Assembly: GCA_035296085.1 (NCBI GenBank)
Contig: DATHBP010000207.1
Location: 1-7,761 of the forward strand
DNA length: 7,761 bases
Source of the DNA: DATHBP01 sp035296085
Lineage (GTDB): Bacteria; Actinomycetota; Actinomycetes; Propionibacteriales; Nocardioidaceae
Direction of reading: 5' to 3'
Program-made: the position numbers and the translations under genes
The notes under the pieces: generated by a model
Seen by the model: the letters and a program-made list of their open reading frames with translations, nothing else
What the model was told of the DNA's origin: nothing
The model's database searches: none
Shown: in pieces, positions 1-5,778 of the stretch
Layout of the letters: each line of letters opens with the position of its first letter
Position numbering within the stretch: the first letter of the stretch is position 1

Positions 1-699
1 CTGCGCGTCGAGGTGCCACCAATGGCCGACTGGGCCGAGGGGTTCGTACCGATGAAGATGCATGCGCTGATCCGGTTCGGCCGCTGGCAGGAGATCATCG
101 ACACCCCGCTCCCCGCCGACAGCAAGCTGTTCTGCGTGACCACCGCTATGACCCACTACGCCAAGGGGGTGGCACTGGCGGCGACCGGACGCGTCACAGA
201 AGCTGAAGAGGAGCGGCGGCGGTTCGAAGACGCTGTCGCGAGCGTGCCGGAGACCCGCTACCTCTTCAACAACACCTGCCTCGACATCCTGGCAGTGGCG
301 ACAGCGATGCTCGACGGAGAGATCGAGTACCGCAAGGGCAACGTCGACGAGGCGTTCGCCCGCCTGCGCGACGCGATCGAGCTCGACGACCACCTGCCGT
401 ACGACGAGCCGTGGGGGTGGATGCAGCCGACCCGGCACGCGTACGGGGCGCTGCTGCTCGAGCAGGGACGGGTCGAGGACGCGGAGGCGGTCTACCGAGC
501 TGACCTTGGCCTCGACGCCACCCTCCCCCGAGCCAACCAGCACCCGAACAACATCTGGAGCCTGCACGGCTACCACGAGTGTCTGACCCGCCTCGGCAAG
601 TCCGAGCAGGCTCCACTCGTCAAGCAGCTGCTCGATCTCGCGTCCGTGCACGCCGACGTGCCGGTCACGGCGTCCTGTGCCTGCCGCATGAGCGCCTGA
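1..699 (+). CDS. Tetratricopeptide-repeat protein, C-terminal part (5' end outside window)
   Basis: The frame is open from base 1 and ends at TGA 697-699, so only the last 232 residues are visible. A GTG at 13 is only an internal codon, since the frame is also open before it. The protein is soluble and alpha-helical, with TPR-like helix pairs: a 'YAKGVALAATGRVTEAEEE' helix pair, 'GEIEYRKGNVDEAFARLRDAIELDD', and 'YGALLLEQGRVEDAEAVYR' followed by an acidic/proline linker and 'NIWSLHGYHECLTRLGK'. Such repeats normally form a protein-binding superhelix. The tail ends with a Cys-Ala-Cys motif (TASCACRMSA), and I recall a similar cysteine-bearing tail in actinobacterial TPR proteins of roughly 500-600 residues. 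No catalytic domain is visible. Partner and pathway are unknown. It converges with the exchanger gene downstream. Confidence 0.8.
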   Translation: MRVEVPPMADWAEGFVPMKMHALIRFGRWQEIIDTPLPADSKLFCVTTAMTHYAKGVALAATGRVTEAEEERRRFEDAVASVPETRYLFNNTCLDILAVATAMLDGEIEYRKGNVDEAFARLRDAIELDDHLPYDEPWGWMQPTRHAYGALLLEQGRVEDAEAVYRADLGLDATLPRANQHPNNIWSLHGYHECLTRLGKSEQAPLVKQLLDLASVHADVPVTASCACRMSA

Positions 700-730
700 G
701 CGCAGCACCCTGTCGCTGAGTCGTTTCGGC

Positions 731-743
731 GTGCTCGCAGCAC
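731..743. terminator. Small hairpin between convergent genes, possible weak terminator
   Basis: The 48-nt gap between the stops of the TPR gene (+) and the exchanger gene (-) contains a perfect 5-bp inverted repeat, GTGCT-cgc-AGCAC. The sequence CGCAGCACC also occurs twice in this gap (701-709 and 736-744), so the left arm has two possible partners. There is no T-tract on either side and the stem is short. Its position between converging genes is the main argument for a terminator role. Confidence 0.25.
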
Positions 744-747
744 CGCG

Positions 748-1689
748 TCAGCGCAGGATCAGCGCCAAGATCGACGCATACGTCACGACGAGCAGCCCGC
801 CGATGGGCCGGCCGAGGTGACCCCGGCGGGTCAGCAGGACGAGCGCGAGAGGCAACGCCGCGGCAGCGACTGCGGTCAGGGTGATCGCGGTCGCACCCGG
901 CAGCTCCAGCGGCCGGGCGAGTGCGGCCAGCCCCAGAGAGACCGTCGCGTTGTAGGCCGCGGAGCCCACCATCCCGGCTACCGCGACGTCTGCCACCCGG
1001 TGCCGAGCCGCGGCGAAGACCAGCGCCAGCATCTCCGCGCTCGTCGCCAGGGCGAGAACCGTGAGCCCGACGGTCGAGTCGGTGACGCTCAGCGTTTCGG
1101 TCAGCCGCTCGGCGGCGCGTACGGCGACCCAGCCGCCGGCGACCATGAAGACGATGCCGGCCAACGTCAACGTGAGCCCGACTGCCGGTGAGCGGCCTGC
1201 CGGCTCATCGTCGCCTTCGAACAGCTCGGCCACCTCACCGATCACCGGTGGGACCCGCTCGCGCCGCCACACCACGACCACTCCGGCCACGTACGCCACG
1301 ACCAGCCCGCACCCCTCCGCACGACCCACGTGCCCGTTCAGCAGCACCAGCACGGCGAGGGAACCGGCGACCGCTGCCGCGCCGGCGTACTGCTTGACCC
1401 GGCGGTTGACCGGCAGCGGGGAGAGGAGCGCCGCAAGCCCCAGCGCGAGCGCCAAGATCACGACGTTGGCGCCGATGACGTCGCCGGCGGCGAGTGCCGG
1501 GTGGCCGTCCAGCGAGGCGAGGACGGCGGTGACAGCCTCCTCCGGTTCGGCGCCCGCGAGCAGCAGACCGACGGCGAAGACGGACAGGCCCAGCTTGCCG
1601 GCTGCGGCGCTGACGTTGCCGGCGAACCACTCGGCACCGAGGACCAGCAGCCCAGCCCCGGCGAGCAGTCCCAAGGTCGCCAGCAGCAC
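748..1689 (-). CDS. CaCA-family sodium/calcium (cation) exchanger-like membrane protein
   Basis: This 313-residue integral membrane protein has about ten hydrophobic segments and a polar cytoplasmic-type loop near residues 141-168 (RRERVPP... EGDDEPAGRS). That splits it into the two homologous halves typical of the Ca2+:cation antiporter superfamily. The alpha-1 region lies at about 22-80 (GLLLAGAEPEEAV at 41-53, GDVIGANV at 69-76). The alpha-2 region lies at about 206-253 (GLTVLALATSAEM at 208-220, GMVGSAAYN at 239-247). Alpha-1 keeps the P-E pair (P49-E50), but the usual G-T-S is A-G-A; alpha-2 lacks the P-E-L and G-N signatures. Ion specificity is therefore uncertain. The GTG start at 1689 begins directly with the first membrane helix and lies 3 nt after the tsaD stop, so it is probably translated by coupling. 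No strong ribosome binding site is visible. Confidence 0.8.
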   Translation of the reverse strand: MLLATLGLLAGAGLLVLGAEWFAGNVSAAAGKLGLSVFAVGLLLAGAEPEEAVTAVLASLDGHPALAAGDVIGANVVILALALGLAALLSPLPVNRRVKQYAGAAAVAGSLAVLVLLNGHVGRAEGCGLVVAYVAGVVVVWRRERVPPVIGEVAELFEGDDEPAGRSPAVGLTLTLAGIVFMVAGGWVAVRAAERLTETLSVTDSTVGLTVLALATSAEMLALVFAAARHRVADVAVAGMVGSAAYNATVSLGLAALARPLELPGATAITLTAVAAAALPLALVLLTRRGHLGRPIGGLLVVTYASILALILR

Positions 1690-1692
1690 CGG

Positions 1693-2739
1693 CTACGCCA
1701 CGACCTGCGTCACCGGCATCGCCGAGTCGGCGTCCAGCGCCAGCTTCGACGGTGGCCGGCCGCGCGCGACGAGCTCGGCTCCGAGCGCGGCCACCATGGC
1801 GCCGTTGTCGGTGCACAGTCGCGGTGACGGGACGCGCAACAGCACACCCGCAGCCGCACAGCGCTCGGCCGCCATCGCGCGGAGCCGAGAGTTGGCGGCC
1901 ACACCACCGGCGACGAGCAGGTGCTCTACTCCGTGCTCGCGGCAGGCGGCGACCGCCTTGCGGGTCAGGACGTCGCAGACCGCCTCCTGGAAGGACGCCG
2001 CCACATCAGCCAGCGGAACGCCCACACCGCTTGCCTCGCGCGCCTCGACCCAGCGCGCCACAGCGGTCTTCAATCCCGAGAAGGAGAAATCGAAGCGGTG
2101 ACGCTGCAGGTCTCGACCCGAGCTGAGTCCACGGGGGAACTCCACAAACGCCCGGTCGCCGTTGCCTGCGACCCGGTCGATGTGCGGGCCACCCGGAAAC
2201 GGCAGCCCGAGCAACCGGGCCACCTTGTCGAACGCCTCTCCGGCCGCATCGTCGAGCGTCGTGCCGAGAGGTGAGATTTCACCGGTGACGTCGCGGACGA
2301 GCAACAGCGAGGAGTGGCCTCCGCTCACCAGCAGTGCAATGCACGGCTCCGGCAGCGCGCCCCGCTCGAGCTGGTCGACGGCTACGTGCGCGGCGAGGTG
2401 GTTCACCCCGTAGAGCGGCCGGTTGAGAGCCAGCGCCAATCCCTGCGCAGCGGCAACGCCCACCAGGAGTGCGCCGGTGAGTCCCGGCCCACTGGTCACA
2501 GCGACCGCGTCCACATCGTCTAGCTGGACGTCGGCGTCGCTGCACGCCCGCTCGATCATCGGCAGCATCGCCTCCAGGTGTGCTCGACTGGCCACCTCCG
2601 GCACCACACCACCGAATCTGGCGTGCTCCTCGACGCTGGACGCGAGCGCGTTCGCCAGCAGGCTCCGGCCGCGGACGATGCCGACCCCGGTCTCGTCGCA
2701 GGACGTCTCGATGCCCAAGACCAGTGGTTCGTCGCTCAC
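1693..2739 (-). CDS. tsaD: tRNA N6-adenosine threonylcarbamoyltransferase TsaD
   Basis: TsaD transfers the threonylcarbamoyl group from threonylcarbamoyl-AMP to A37 of tRNAs that read ANN codons, working with TsaB and TsaE in the cytoplasm. The 348-residue product has the usual length and all ASKHA/Kae1 landmarks: GIETSCDETG (9-18), the metal-binding H114-x3-H118 in NHLAAH, VSGGHS (138-143), DDAAGEAFDK (163-172), SGLKTA (221-226), GGVAANSRLR (278-287) and D311 in CTDNGAM, the third metal ligand. I chose the GTG at 2739, because homology begins there (SDEPLVLGIETS). The frame stays open to 3045, but that extension lies under the upstream gene and looks like noise. The start is 20 nt after the glycosylase stop with only a weak Shine-Dalgarno, so coupling is plausible. 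The exchanger gene follows 3 nt downstream. tsaB and tsaE lie about 3 kb away in this same window. Confidence 0.97.
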   Translation of the reverse strand: MSDEPLVLGIETSCDETGVGIVRGRSLLANALASSVEEHARFGGVVPEVASRAHLEAMLPMIERACSDADVQLDDVDAVAVTSGPGLTGALLVGVAAAQGLALALNRPLYGVNHLAAHVAVDQLERGALPEPCIALLVSGGHSSLLLVRDVTGEISPLGTTLDDAAGEAFDKVARLLGLPFPGGPHIDRVAGNGDRAFVEFPRGLSSGRDLQRHRFDFSFSGLKTAVARWVEAREASGVGVPLADVAASFQEAVCDVLTRKAVAACREHGVEHLLVAGGVAANSRLRAMAAERCAAAGVLLRVPSPRLCTDNGAMVAALGAELVARGRPPSKLALDADSAMPVTQVVA

Positions 2740-2759
2740 GCGAGCATTCTGCCGAGAGG

Positions 2760-3881
2760 TCACGTCCCGGCGCTGGTCCGGAGCTCTGCCGGTAGGCCCA
2801 GGTACCGTCCGAACCGTTCGGTCACCGCCGCCAGCGCTTCGCTCTGCTCGGGGGTGAGCGGCCCGTACAGGCTGGCGTCGACGACCACCCTGTTCTTGGC
2901 GAGTGCTCGTCGCCACGTGCCGACCGTTACACCGTCGATCACCACCGCGCGGTCGAGGAACCGGGACTGCGGGCCGGCGTGGCTTAGGACGGCACGCACG
3001 CTGCGGTATGCCACCAAGGTCTCGTCGAACGTCGGGACGAGACACGCCGCCATCGAAGCGACCGGTCCGGGGGCTACACCGGTCGGGTCGGCGTACCAGC
3101 GGACGCGGTGCTCGTCCTCGGCCCAGGCGACGTGGTCGCCGACGAGATCGAGGCCGGCCTTGGCATCGGCGACCGTGAGGCTGGACCAGGAGGTGAAGTC
3201 ATCGACGGTCGCCGGGCCGTGGCTGCGAAAGTAGCGCAGCACCAGCTCGGCAACCGCTGCCTCACGAGGCAACGCCGCGGCGAGGGGCGCTCGGCGGTCG
3301 AGCAACGTGTAGGTATGGCTCTTCACTCGGCGCGGCCCGCTGCAGAGCAGCTGTTCCAGCTCGGCGGACATGAGCAGGTGGGGCAGCCGCTGCCCGCCGG
3401 TGTCGACACCTCCCGCCTGCAGGCACCCGGCGAGCTCCGCGCGGGTGCGCGGTTCGCCGTCGTCCAACGTCCGGTGCAGGATCTCGTGGGCGCGGACCAG
3501 CGTTCGCCCGTCCAGTCCCAGCTCGGCGTATCGGGAGCGGCTGCGTGCTTGCACCCGTGGCCCGGTCAGCTGCAGCAGCCACCGGATGTCGGCGGGCGTG
3601 ACGAAGTGCCAGGTCGGGCGCAGGACGTGGGTGCGCAGGATCTCGCCTCGGTCGCAGGCAGCCTCGACGTCGGCGTCGGTGCAGTCGCCGGTTCGCTGCC
3701 CCAGCGACCACTTCGCTTCGGCGTACTCCTGCGCCTGCACCGCCCCGAGCCAGTGCACCGCCTCGGCGGGACGCTCGAAGGATGCTCCGACGAGCCGCTG
3801 CTGGGCGAGCCGGCGGCGGACCGTCGTCAGTGGGTCGCCGAGCGCGGTCTCCGGCCGCGCGTCGTCATCCATGCCGGGCAT
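2760..3881 (-). CDS. AlkZ-like winged-helix DNA glycosylase (HTH_42 family)
   Basis: The 373-residue protein matches the winged helix DNA-binding (HTH_42, formerly DUF1006) family, which includes the Streptomyces glycosylase AlkZ and E. coli YcaQ. Those enzymes excise alkylated bases and unhook interstrand crosslinks. Visible landmarks are AVQAQEYAEAKWSLGQR (47-63), with the Q49-A-Q51 motif corresponding to the catalytic QxQ of AlkZ-like members; LRPTWHFVTPADIRWLL (87-103); a winged-helix stretch with REAAVAELVLRYFRSHGPAT (206-225); and LVPTFDETLVAYR (281-293) followed by the GTWRR strand (321-325). Length is typical. The ATG at 3881 was chosen because it gives a full N-terminus with GGAAC-like purines upstream; ATG at 3872 is an alternative. 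It diverges from the GNAT gene across 32 bp and leads the tsaD-exchanger run. Actual lesion specificity is inferred from family only; many members are uncharacterised. Confidence 0.85.
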   Translation of the reverse strand: MPGMDDDARPETALGDPLTTVRRRLAQQRLVGASFERPAEAVHWLGAVQAQEYAEAKWSLGQRTGDCTDADVEAACDRGEILRTHVLRPTWHFVTPADIRWLLQLTGPRVQARSRSRYAELGLDGRTLVRAHEILHRTLDDGEPRTRAELAGCLQAGGVDTGGQRLPHLLMSAELEQLLCSGPRRVKSHTYTLLDRRAPLAAALPREAAVAELVLRYFRSHGPATVDDFTSWSSLTVADAKAGLDLVGDHVAWAEDEHRVRWYADPTGVAPGPVASMAACLVPTFDETLVAYRSVRAVLSHAGPQSRFLDRAVVIDGVTVGTWRRALAKNRVVVDASLYGPLTPEQSEALAAVTERFGRYLGLPAELRTSAGT

Positions 3882-3913
3882 TGTTCCAACCCGCTGGCTG
3901 CCAGGCTGGTCCG
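3882..3913. promoter_or_regulatory. Very short divergent intergenic region
   Basis: Only 32 bp separate the glycosylase start (-) from the GTG of the GNAT gene (+). The stretch must contribute to initiation in both directions, yet no recognisable -35/-10 pair fits inside it. Promoter elements must therefore extend into one or both coding regions, or one transcript is leaderless. Neither start has a strong Shine-Dalgarno. No clear palindromic operator is visible. Confidence 0.35.
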
Positions 3914-4678
3914 GTGAGCGCGGACGTACGCCAGGTCGGTTCGCTGGCGGAGGCGCTGGCGGCCTACGACGACCGGTTCCTGCGCTGGCAGGTGACGTCC
4001 GCCGGCTTCCAGGCCGCCTGGGTAGGACAACGTGCCGTCGTCATCCACCGGTTGCGCGGCACTCAGCCGCAGCTGATCGTCCTGGGCCACGGACCGCAGG
4101 TCACCGAGCCGCTGGAGCTCGCGGCGGCGGTCCTTCCGTCCCAACAGCTCGCCGACGGGTCGGTACGCCTGACGATCGAGTCGCGGGCGGCGCCATACCT
4201 ACCGGCCAGCCTGCGACTCGCAGCGGAGAAGACCGACGCCTGGGAGTGGATGTGGACCCGCGCGGAGCCTCCGCCCGTCCCAGGCGAGGAGGCGGTGCGC
4301 TGGACCGACGACATGGACCCCGTGCTGACCCTGCTGGCTCACGCCAACCCCCGCCACCACGGCCGGCCCGGCGACCCGGACATTCGCGGCTGGGCCGGGG
4401 TGTACGAGGCCGGCTCGCTCGTGTGTGCCGGTGCACTCGCCGACCTCGACACCGGCGCCGCGCACCTGCGCTCGATCACCACGGCACCGCAGTCGCGCGG
4501 GCGGGGCCTGGGGGCTGCGGTCAGCGCATTCCTCGCCCGGGCGGCGCTGCGGTCACATCCCCCAGCTGTCACGCTGGGCCTCTACTCAGACAATGCAACG
4601 GCCCGCCGGCTCTACACCCGGCTGGGTTTCCAGCCGTCGCACGCGCTGCTCAGCGGACCGCTCGTCCGGCACGACTGA
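3914..4678 (+). CDS. GNAT family N-acetyltransferase with an N-terminal extra domain
   Basis: The product is 254 residues from the GTG at 3914, chosen because upstream codons of the same open frame lie in the 32-bp gap and then antisense to the glycosylase gene, with biased, non-conserved composition. The C-terminal half (about 126-250) is a GNAT fold. Its acetyl-CoA pyrophosphate loop is QSRGRGLGAA (193-202), after strand LRSITTAP (185-192), and motif B is DNATARRLYTRLGF (226-239), as in FR47-like acetyltransferases. Residues 1-125 contain a mixed alpha/beta region (RFLRWQVTSAGFQAAWVG; QLIVLGHGPQV) without acetyl-CoA motifs; this may be a degenerate first GNAT domain. The acetyl acceptor is unknown. 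The gene is followed after 93 nt by the ArsI/CadI-type gene on the same strand, which has its own strong ribosome binding site and palindromes, so the two are probably regulated separately. Confidence 0.85.
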   Translation: MSADVRQVGSLAEALAAYDDRFLRWQVTSAGFQAAWVGQRAVVIHRLRGTQPQLIVLGHGPQVTEPLELAAAVLPSQQLADGSVRLTIESRAAPYLPASLRLAAEKTDAWEWMWTRAEPPPVPGEEAVRWTDDMDPVLTLLAHANPRHHGRPGDPDIRGWAGVYEAGSLVCAGALADLDTGAAHLRSITTAPQSRGRGLGAAVSAFLARAALRSHPPAVTLGLYSDNATARRLYTRLGFQPSHALLSGPLVRHD

Positions 4679-4687
4679 CTGGCTTAA

Positions 4688-4703
4688 ATAGATGGTTGTC
4701 TAT
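4688..4703. promoter_or_regulatory. Operator-like palindrome upstream of the ArsI/CadI gene
   Basis: ATAGA-n6-TCTAT is a perfect 5-bp inverted repeat in an unusually AT-rich patch of an otherwise GC-rich region. It sits just upstream of TTGACT (4705-4710), which could be a -35 box; the matching -10 position (4728-4733, CAGTCT) is poor. ArsI/CadI-type genes are commonly controlled by ArsR/SmtB repressors that bind short AT-rich inverted repeats. No arsR gene lies in the window, so binding by such a repressor is inference. Confidence 0.4.
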
Positions 4704-4735
4704 GTTGACTTCCGTTCACGGGCGTGGCAGTCTTC

Positions 4736-4763
4736 CCAGATATAGAAGCCTGTCGATATCTGG
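4736..4763 (+). promoter_or_regulatory. Perfect 8-bp inverted repeat running into the Shine-Dalgarno
   Basis: CCAGATAT (4736-4743) and ATATCTGG (4756-4763) are exact reverse complements separated by 12 nt. The right arm's last two bases are the first two of the GGAGG ribosome binding site. The element could be a second operator for a dimeric repressor such as ArsR/SmtB. If transcription starts upstream of it, it would form an RNA hairpin partly covering the ribosome binding site. The sequence alone does not decide between these. Confidence 0.45.
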
Positions 4764-4766
4764 AGG
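4762..4766 (+). promoter_or_regulatory. Strong ribosome binding site GGAGG
   Basis: A perfect GGAGG lies 5 nt before the ATG at 4772. It fixes that start over an in-frame upstream ATG at 4724, and is the best Shine-Dalgarno in the window. Confidence 0.85.
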
Positions 4767-4771
4767 AACCC

Positions 4772-5224
4772 ATGTCCCGAGTCCAGCTCGCGCTCAACGT
4801 CGACGATGTCGACGAGGCGGTCGCGTTCTACACCAAGTTGTTCGACACCGAGCCGGCCAAGCGTCGTCCCGGCTACGCCAACTTCGCCGTCACCGAGCCG
4901 CCGCTCAAGCTCGTTCTGCTGGAGAATCCGGGCAAAGGCGGCTCTCTCAACCACCTTGGTGTAGAAGTCGACGACACCGACGCTGTAGACGCGGCGCAGA
5001 CGCGCCTGGCAGCGCACGGCCTCGCCTCGGTCGACGAACGCGGGACTACCTGTTGCTACGCCAAGCAGGACAAGTTCTGGGTCGAGGGTGCGCCCGGGGG
5101 CGAGCCGTGGGAGATCTACACCGTGCTCGCGGACAGCCACACGTTCCGGGACGAGAACGCCGACACCTGCTGCGGGAGCGCCGACCGACAGGGAGCAGAG
5201 GGTGCGGCGGCAAGCTGCTGCTGA
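4772..5224 (+). CDS. ArsI/CadI family heavy-metal resistance metalloenzyme (VOC fold)
   Basis: This 150-residue cytosolic protein belongs to the vicinal oxygen chelate superfamily. It resembles ArsI, the C-As lyase that demethylates trivalent organoarsenicals, and CadI, the cadmium-induced mycobacterial protein. Two beta-alpha-beta-beta-beta units are apparent, starting at VQLALNVDDVDEAVAFYTKLF (residues 4-24) and SLNHLGVEVDDTD (58-70). Likely metal ligands by position are Q5, H61 and E114 (GGEPWEIYTV). The family's vicinal cysteine pair for the thiophilic substrate is C94-C95 in TTCCYAKQDKFWV. The tail carries two further pairs, C133-C134 and C149-C150, giving three in all. The ATG at 4772 is fixed by GGAGG. 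The gene stands alone: no arsR, arsB/acr3 or arsC is nearby. Regulation by a metal-sensing repressor is suggested by two upstream palindromes. ArsI and CadI function cannot be separated from sequence alone. Confidence 0.9.
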   Translation: MSRVQLALNVDDVDEAVAFYTKLFDTEPAKRRPGYANFAVTEPPLKLVLLENPGKGGSLNHLGVEVDDTDAVDAAQTRLAAHGLASVDERGTTCCYAKQDKFWVEGAPGGEPWEIYTVLADSHTFRDENADTCCGSADRQGAEGAAASCC

Positions 5225-5270
5225 CTGGCGCAAAGTGGCGGCGCACCCCCGGTGACTGGCGCCAAGTGGC
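5222..5270. repeat. Direct repeat of 18 bp, two copies 31 bp apart
   Basis: TGACTGGCGCAAAGTGGC at 5222-5239 and TGACTGGCGCCAAGTGGC at 5253-5270 differ at one base. The first copy includes the TGA stop of the ArsI/CadI gene. Both can pair with a single inverted copy at 5289-5308, so two left arms share one right arm. This looks like a partial duplication of a terminator stem or a short dispersed intergenic repeat. Confidence 0.6.
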
Positions 5271-5308
5271 TGGATGCCGACGGCGAAACCAGCCGGTTTG
5301 CGCCACTC
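5254..5308. terminator. Large imperfect hairpin, probable bidirectional terminator
   Basis: Bases 5254-5273 and 5289-5308 are 20-nt arms that match as reverse complements at 16 positions, with a 15-nt loop. The inner stem GGCTGG/CCAGCC and the outer TGGCGC/GCGCCA are perfect. It lies between the converging ArsI/CadI (+) and rimI (-) genes, where both transcripts must stop. No T-tract follows, which is common for actinobacterial hairpin terminators. Confidence 0.55.
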
Positions 5309-5322
5309 GGGCGAGGGTCCCG

Positions 5323-5778
5323 TCAGCGCTCCCGGGTGCGCAGCCCCACGCGCATCACCAGCGCATCGCAGCCGTCGGCGTAGTAGCGCCGTCGCCGCGA
5401 CAGCTCCTCGAACCCGAACCGGCTGTAGAGGCGGGTCGCTGCTGCATTGTCCGCGCGGACCTCGAGGAACACCTCGCTGCACCCGCCCTCCTGCGCGCGT
5501 ACCAGCAGCTCGGCAAGCAACGCCGAGCCGATGCCGCGGCGTTGCGCACCCGCCGCCACCGCTATCCGCCGGACGTCGCCGGTCTCCGCCGCAATCCCGA
5601 GCACCGCATATCCGAGCAGCCCATCGTCGCGCTCGGCGACCAGCGCCAGCCGAGTCGCCACCTCGCTGGAGAGTTCCGCCCGAACGGAGGCCTCGCTCCA
5701 CGCGTCCGCGCCGAGCACGGCCGCCTCCAGCTCAGCGAGCGCTGCCACGTCGGAACCGGTTGCCGCTCGAAGCCTCAC
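5323..5778 (-). CDS. rimI: Ribosomal protein S18-alanine N-acetyltransferase RimI
   Basis: This single-domain GNAT enzyme of 151 residues is close to the usual RimI length. RimI acetylates the N-terminal alanine of ribosomal protein S18 in E. coli, and actinobacterial homologues may accept other N-termini. The acetyl-CoA loop is QRRGIGS (79-85), preceded by VRRIAV (69-74). The pattern FLEVRADNAAATRLYSRFGF (104-123) contains the family's catalytic-type Glu (E106) and Tyr (Y118). The C-terminal RRYYADGCDALVMR (130-143) is characteristic of RimI. The GTG start at 5778 overlaps the tsaB stop by 4 nt (GTGA), indicating translational coupling. It is the last gene of the alr-UDG-tsaE-tsaB-rimI run. 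tsaD, a frequent next gene in actinobacteria, is not here but 2.6 kb further on. A repeat/hairpin region follows its stop. Confidence 0.93.
   Translation of the reverse strand: MRLRAATGSDVAALAELEAAVLGADAWSEASVRAELSSEVATRLALVAERDDGLLGYAVLGIAAETGDVRRIAVAAGAQRRGIGSALLAELLVRAQEGGCSEVFLEVRADNAAATRLYSRFGFEELSRRRRYYADGCDALVMRVGLRTRER

Noticed and set aside
1061..2101. A 346-codon plus-strand open frame opposite the exchanger and tsaD
   Set aside because: It is Ser/Thr/Ala/Pro-rich shadow coding antisense to two well-supported genes.
2736..2747. Three-codon minicistron (ATG CTC GCG TGA) overlapping the tsaD start
   Set aside because: It has no ribosome binding site and is short enough to be chance; there is no evidence that it regulates tsaD.
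2740..3045. N-terminal extension of TsaD
   Set aside because: The frame is open, but TsaD homology begins at the GTG at 2739 and the extension lies within the 3' end of the glycosylase gene in another frame.
3782..3913. 44-residue upstream extension of the GNAT protein
   Set aside because: It is mostly antisense to the start of the glycosylase gene and its composition is unlike the rest of the protein.
4724..4771. Upstream in-frame ATG for the ArsI/CadI-type protein
   Set aside because: It has no ribosome binding site and would place the 8-bp palindrome inside the coding region; the ATG at 4772 has a perfect GGAGG and matches the family N-terminus.
4700..5701. A 333-codon minus-strand open frame across the ArsI/CadI-type gene and the terminator region
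   Set aside because: It overlaps rimI in another frame and lies antisense to the ArsI/CadI-type gene. The translation is low-complexity and resembles no family.
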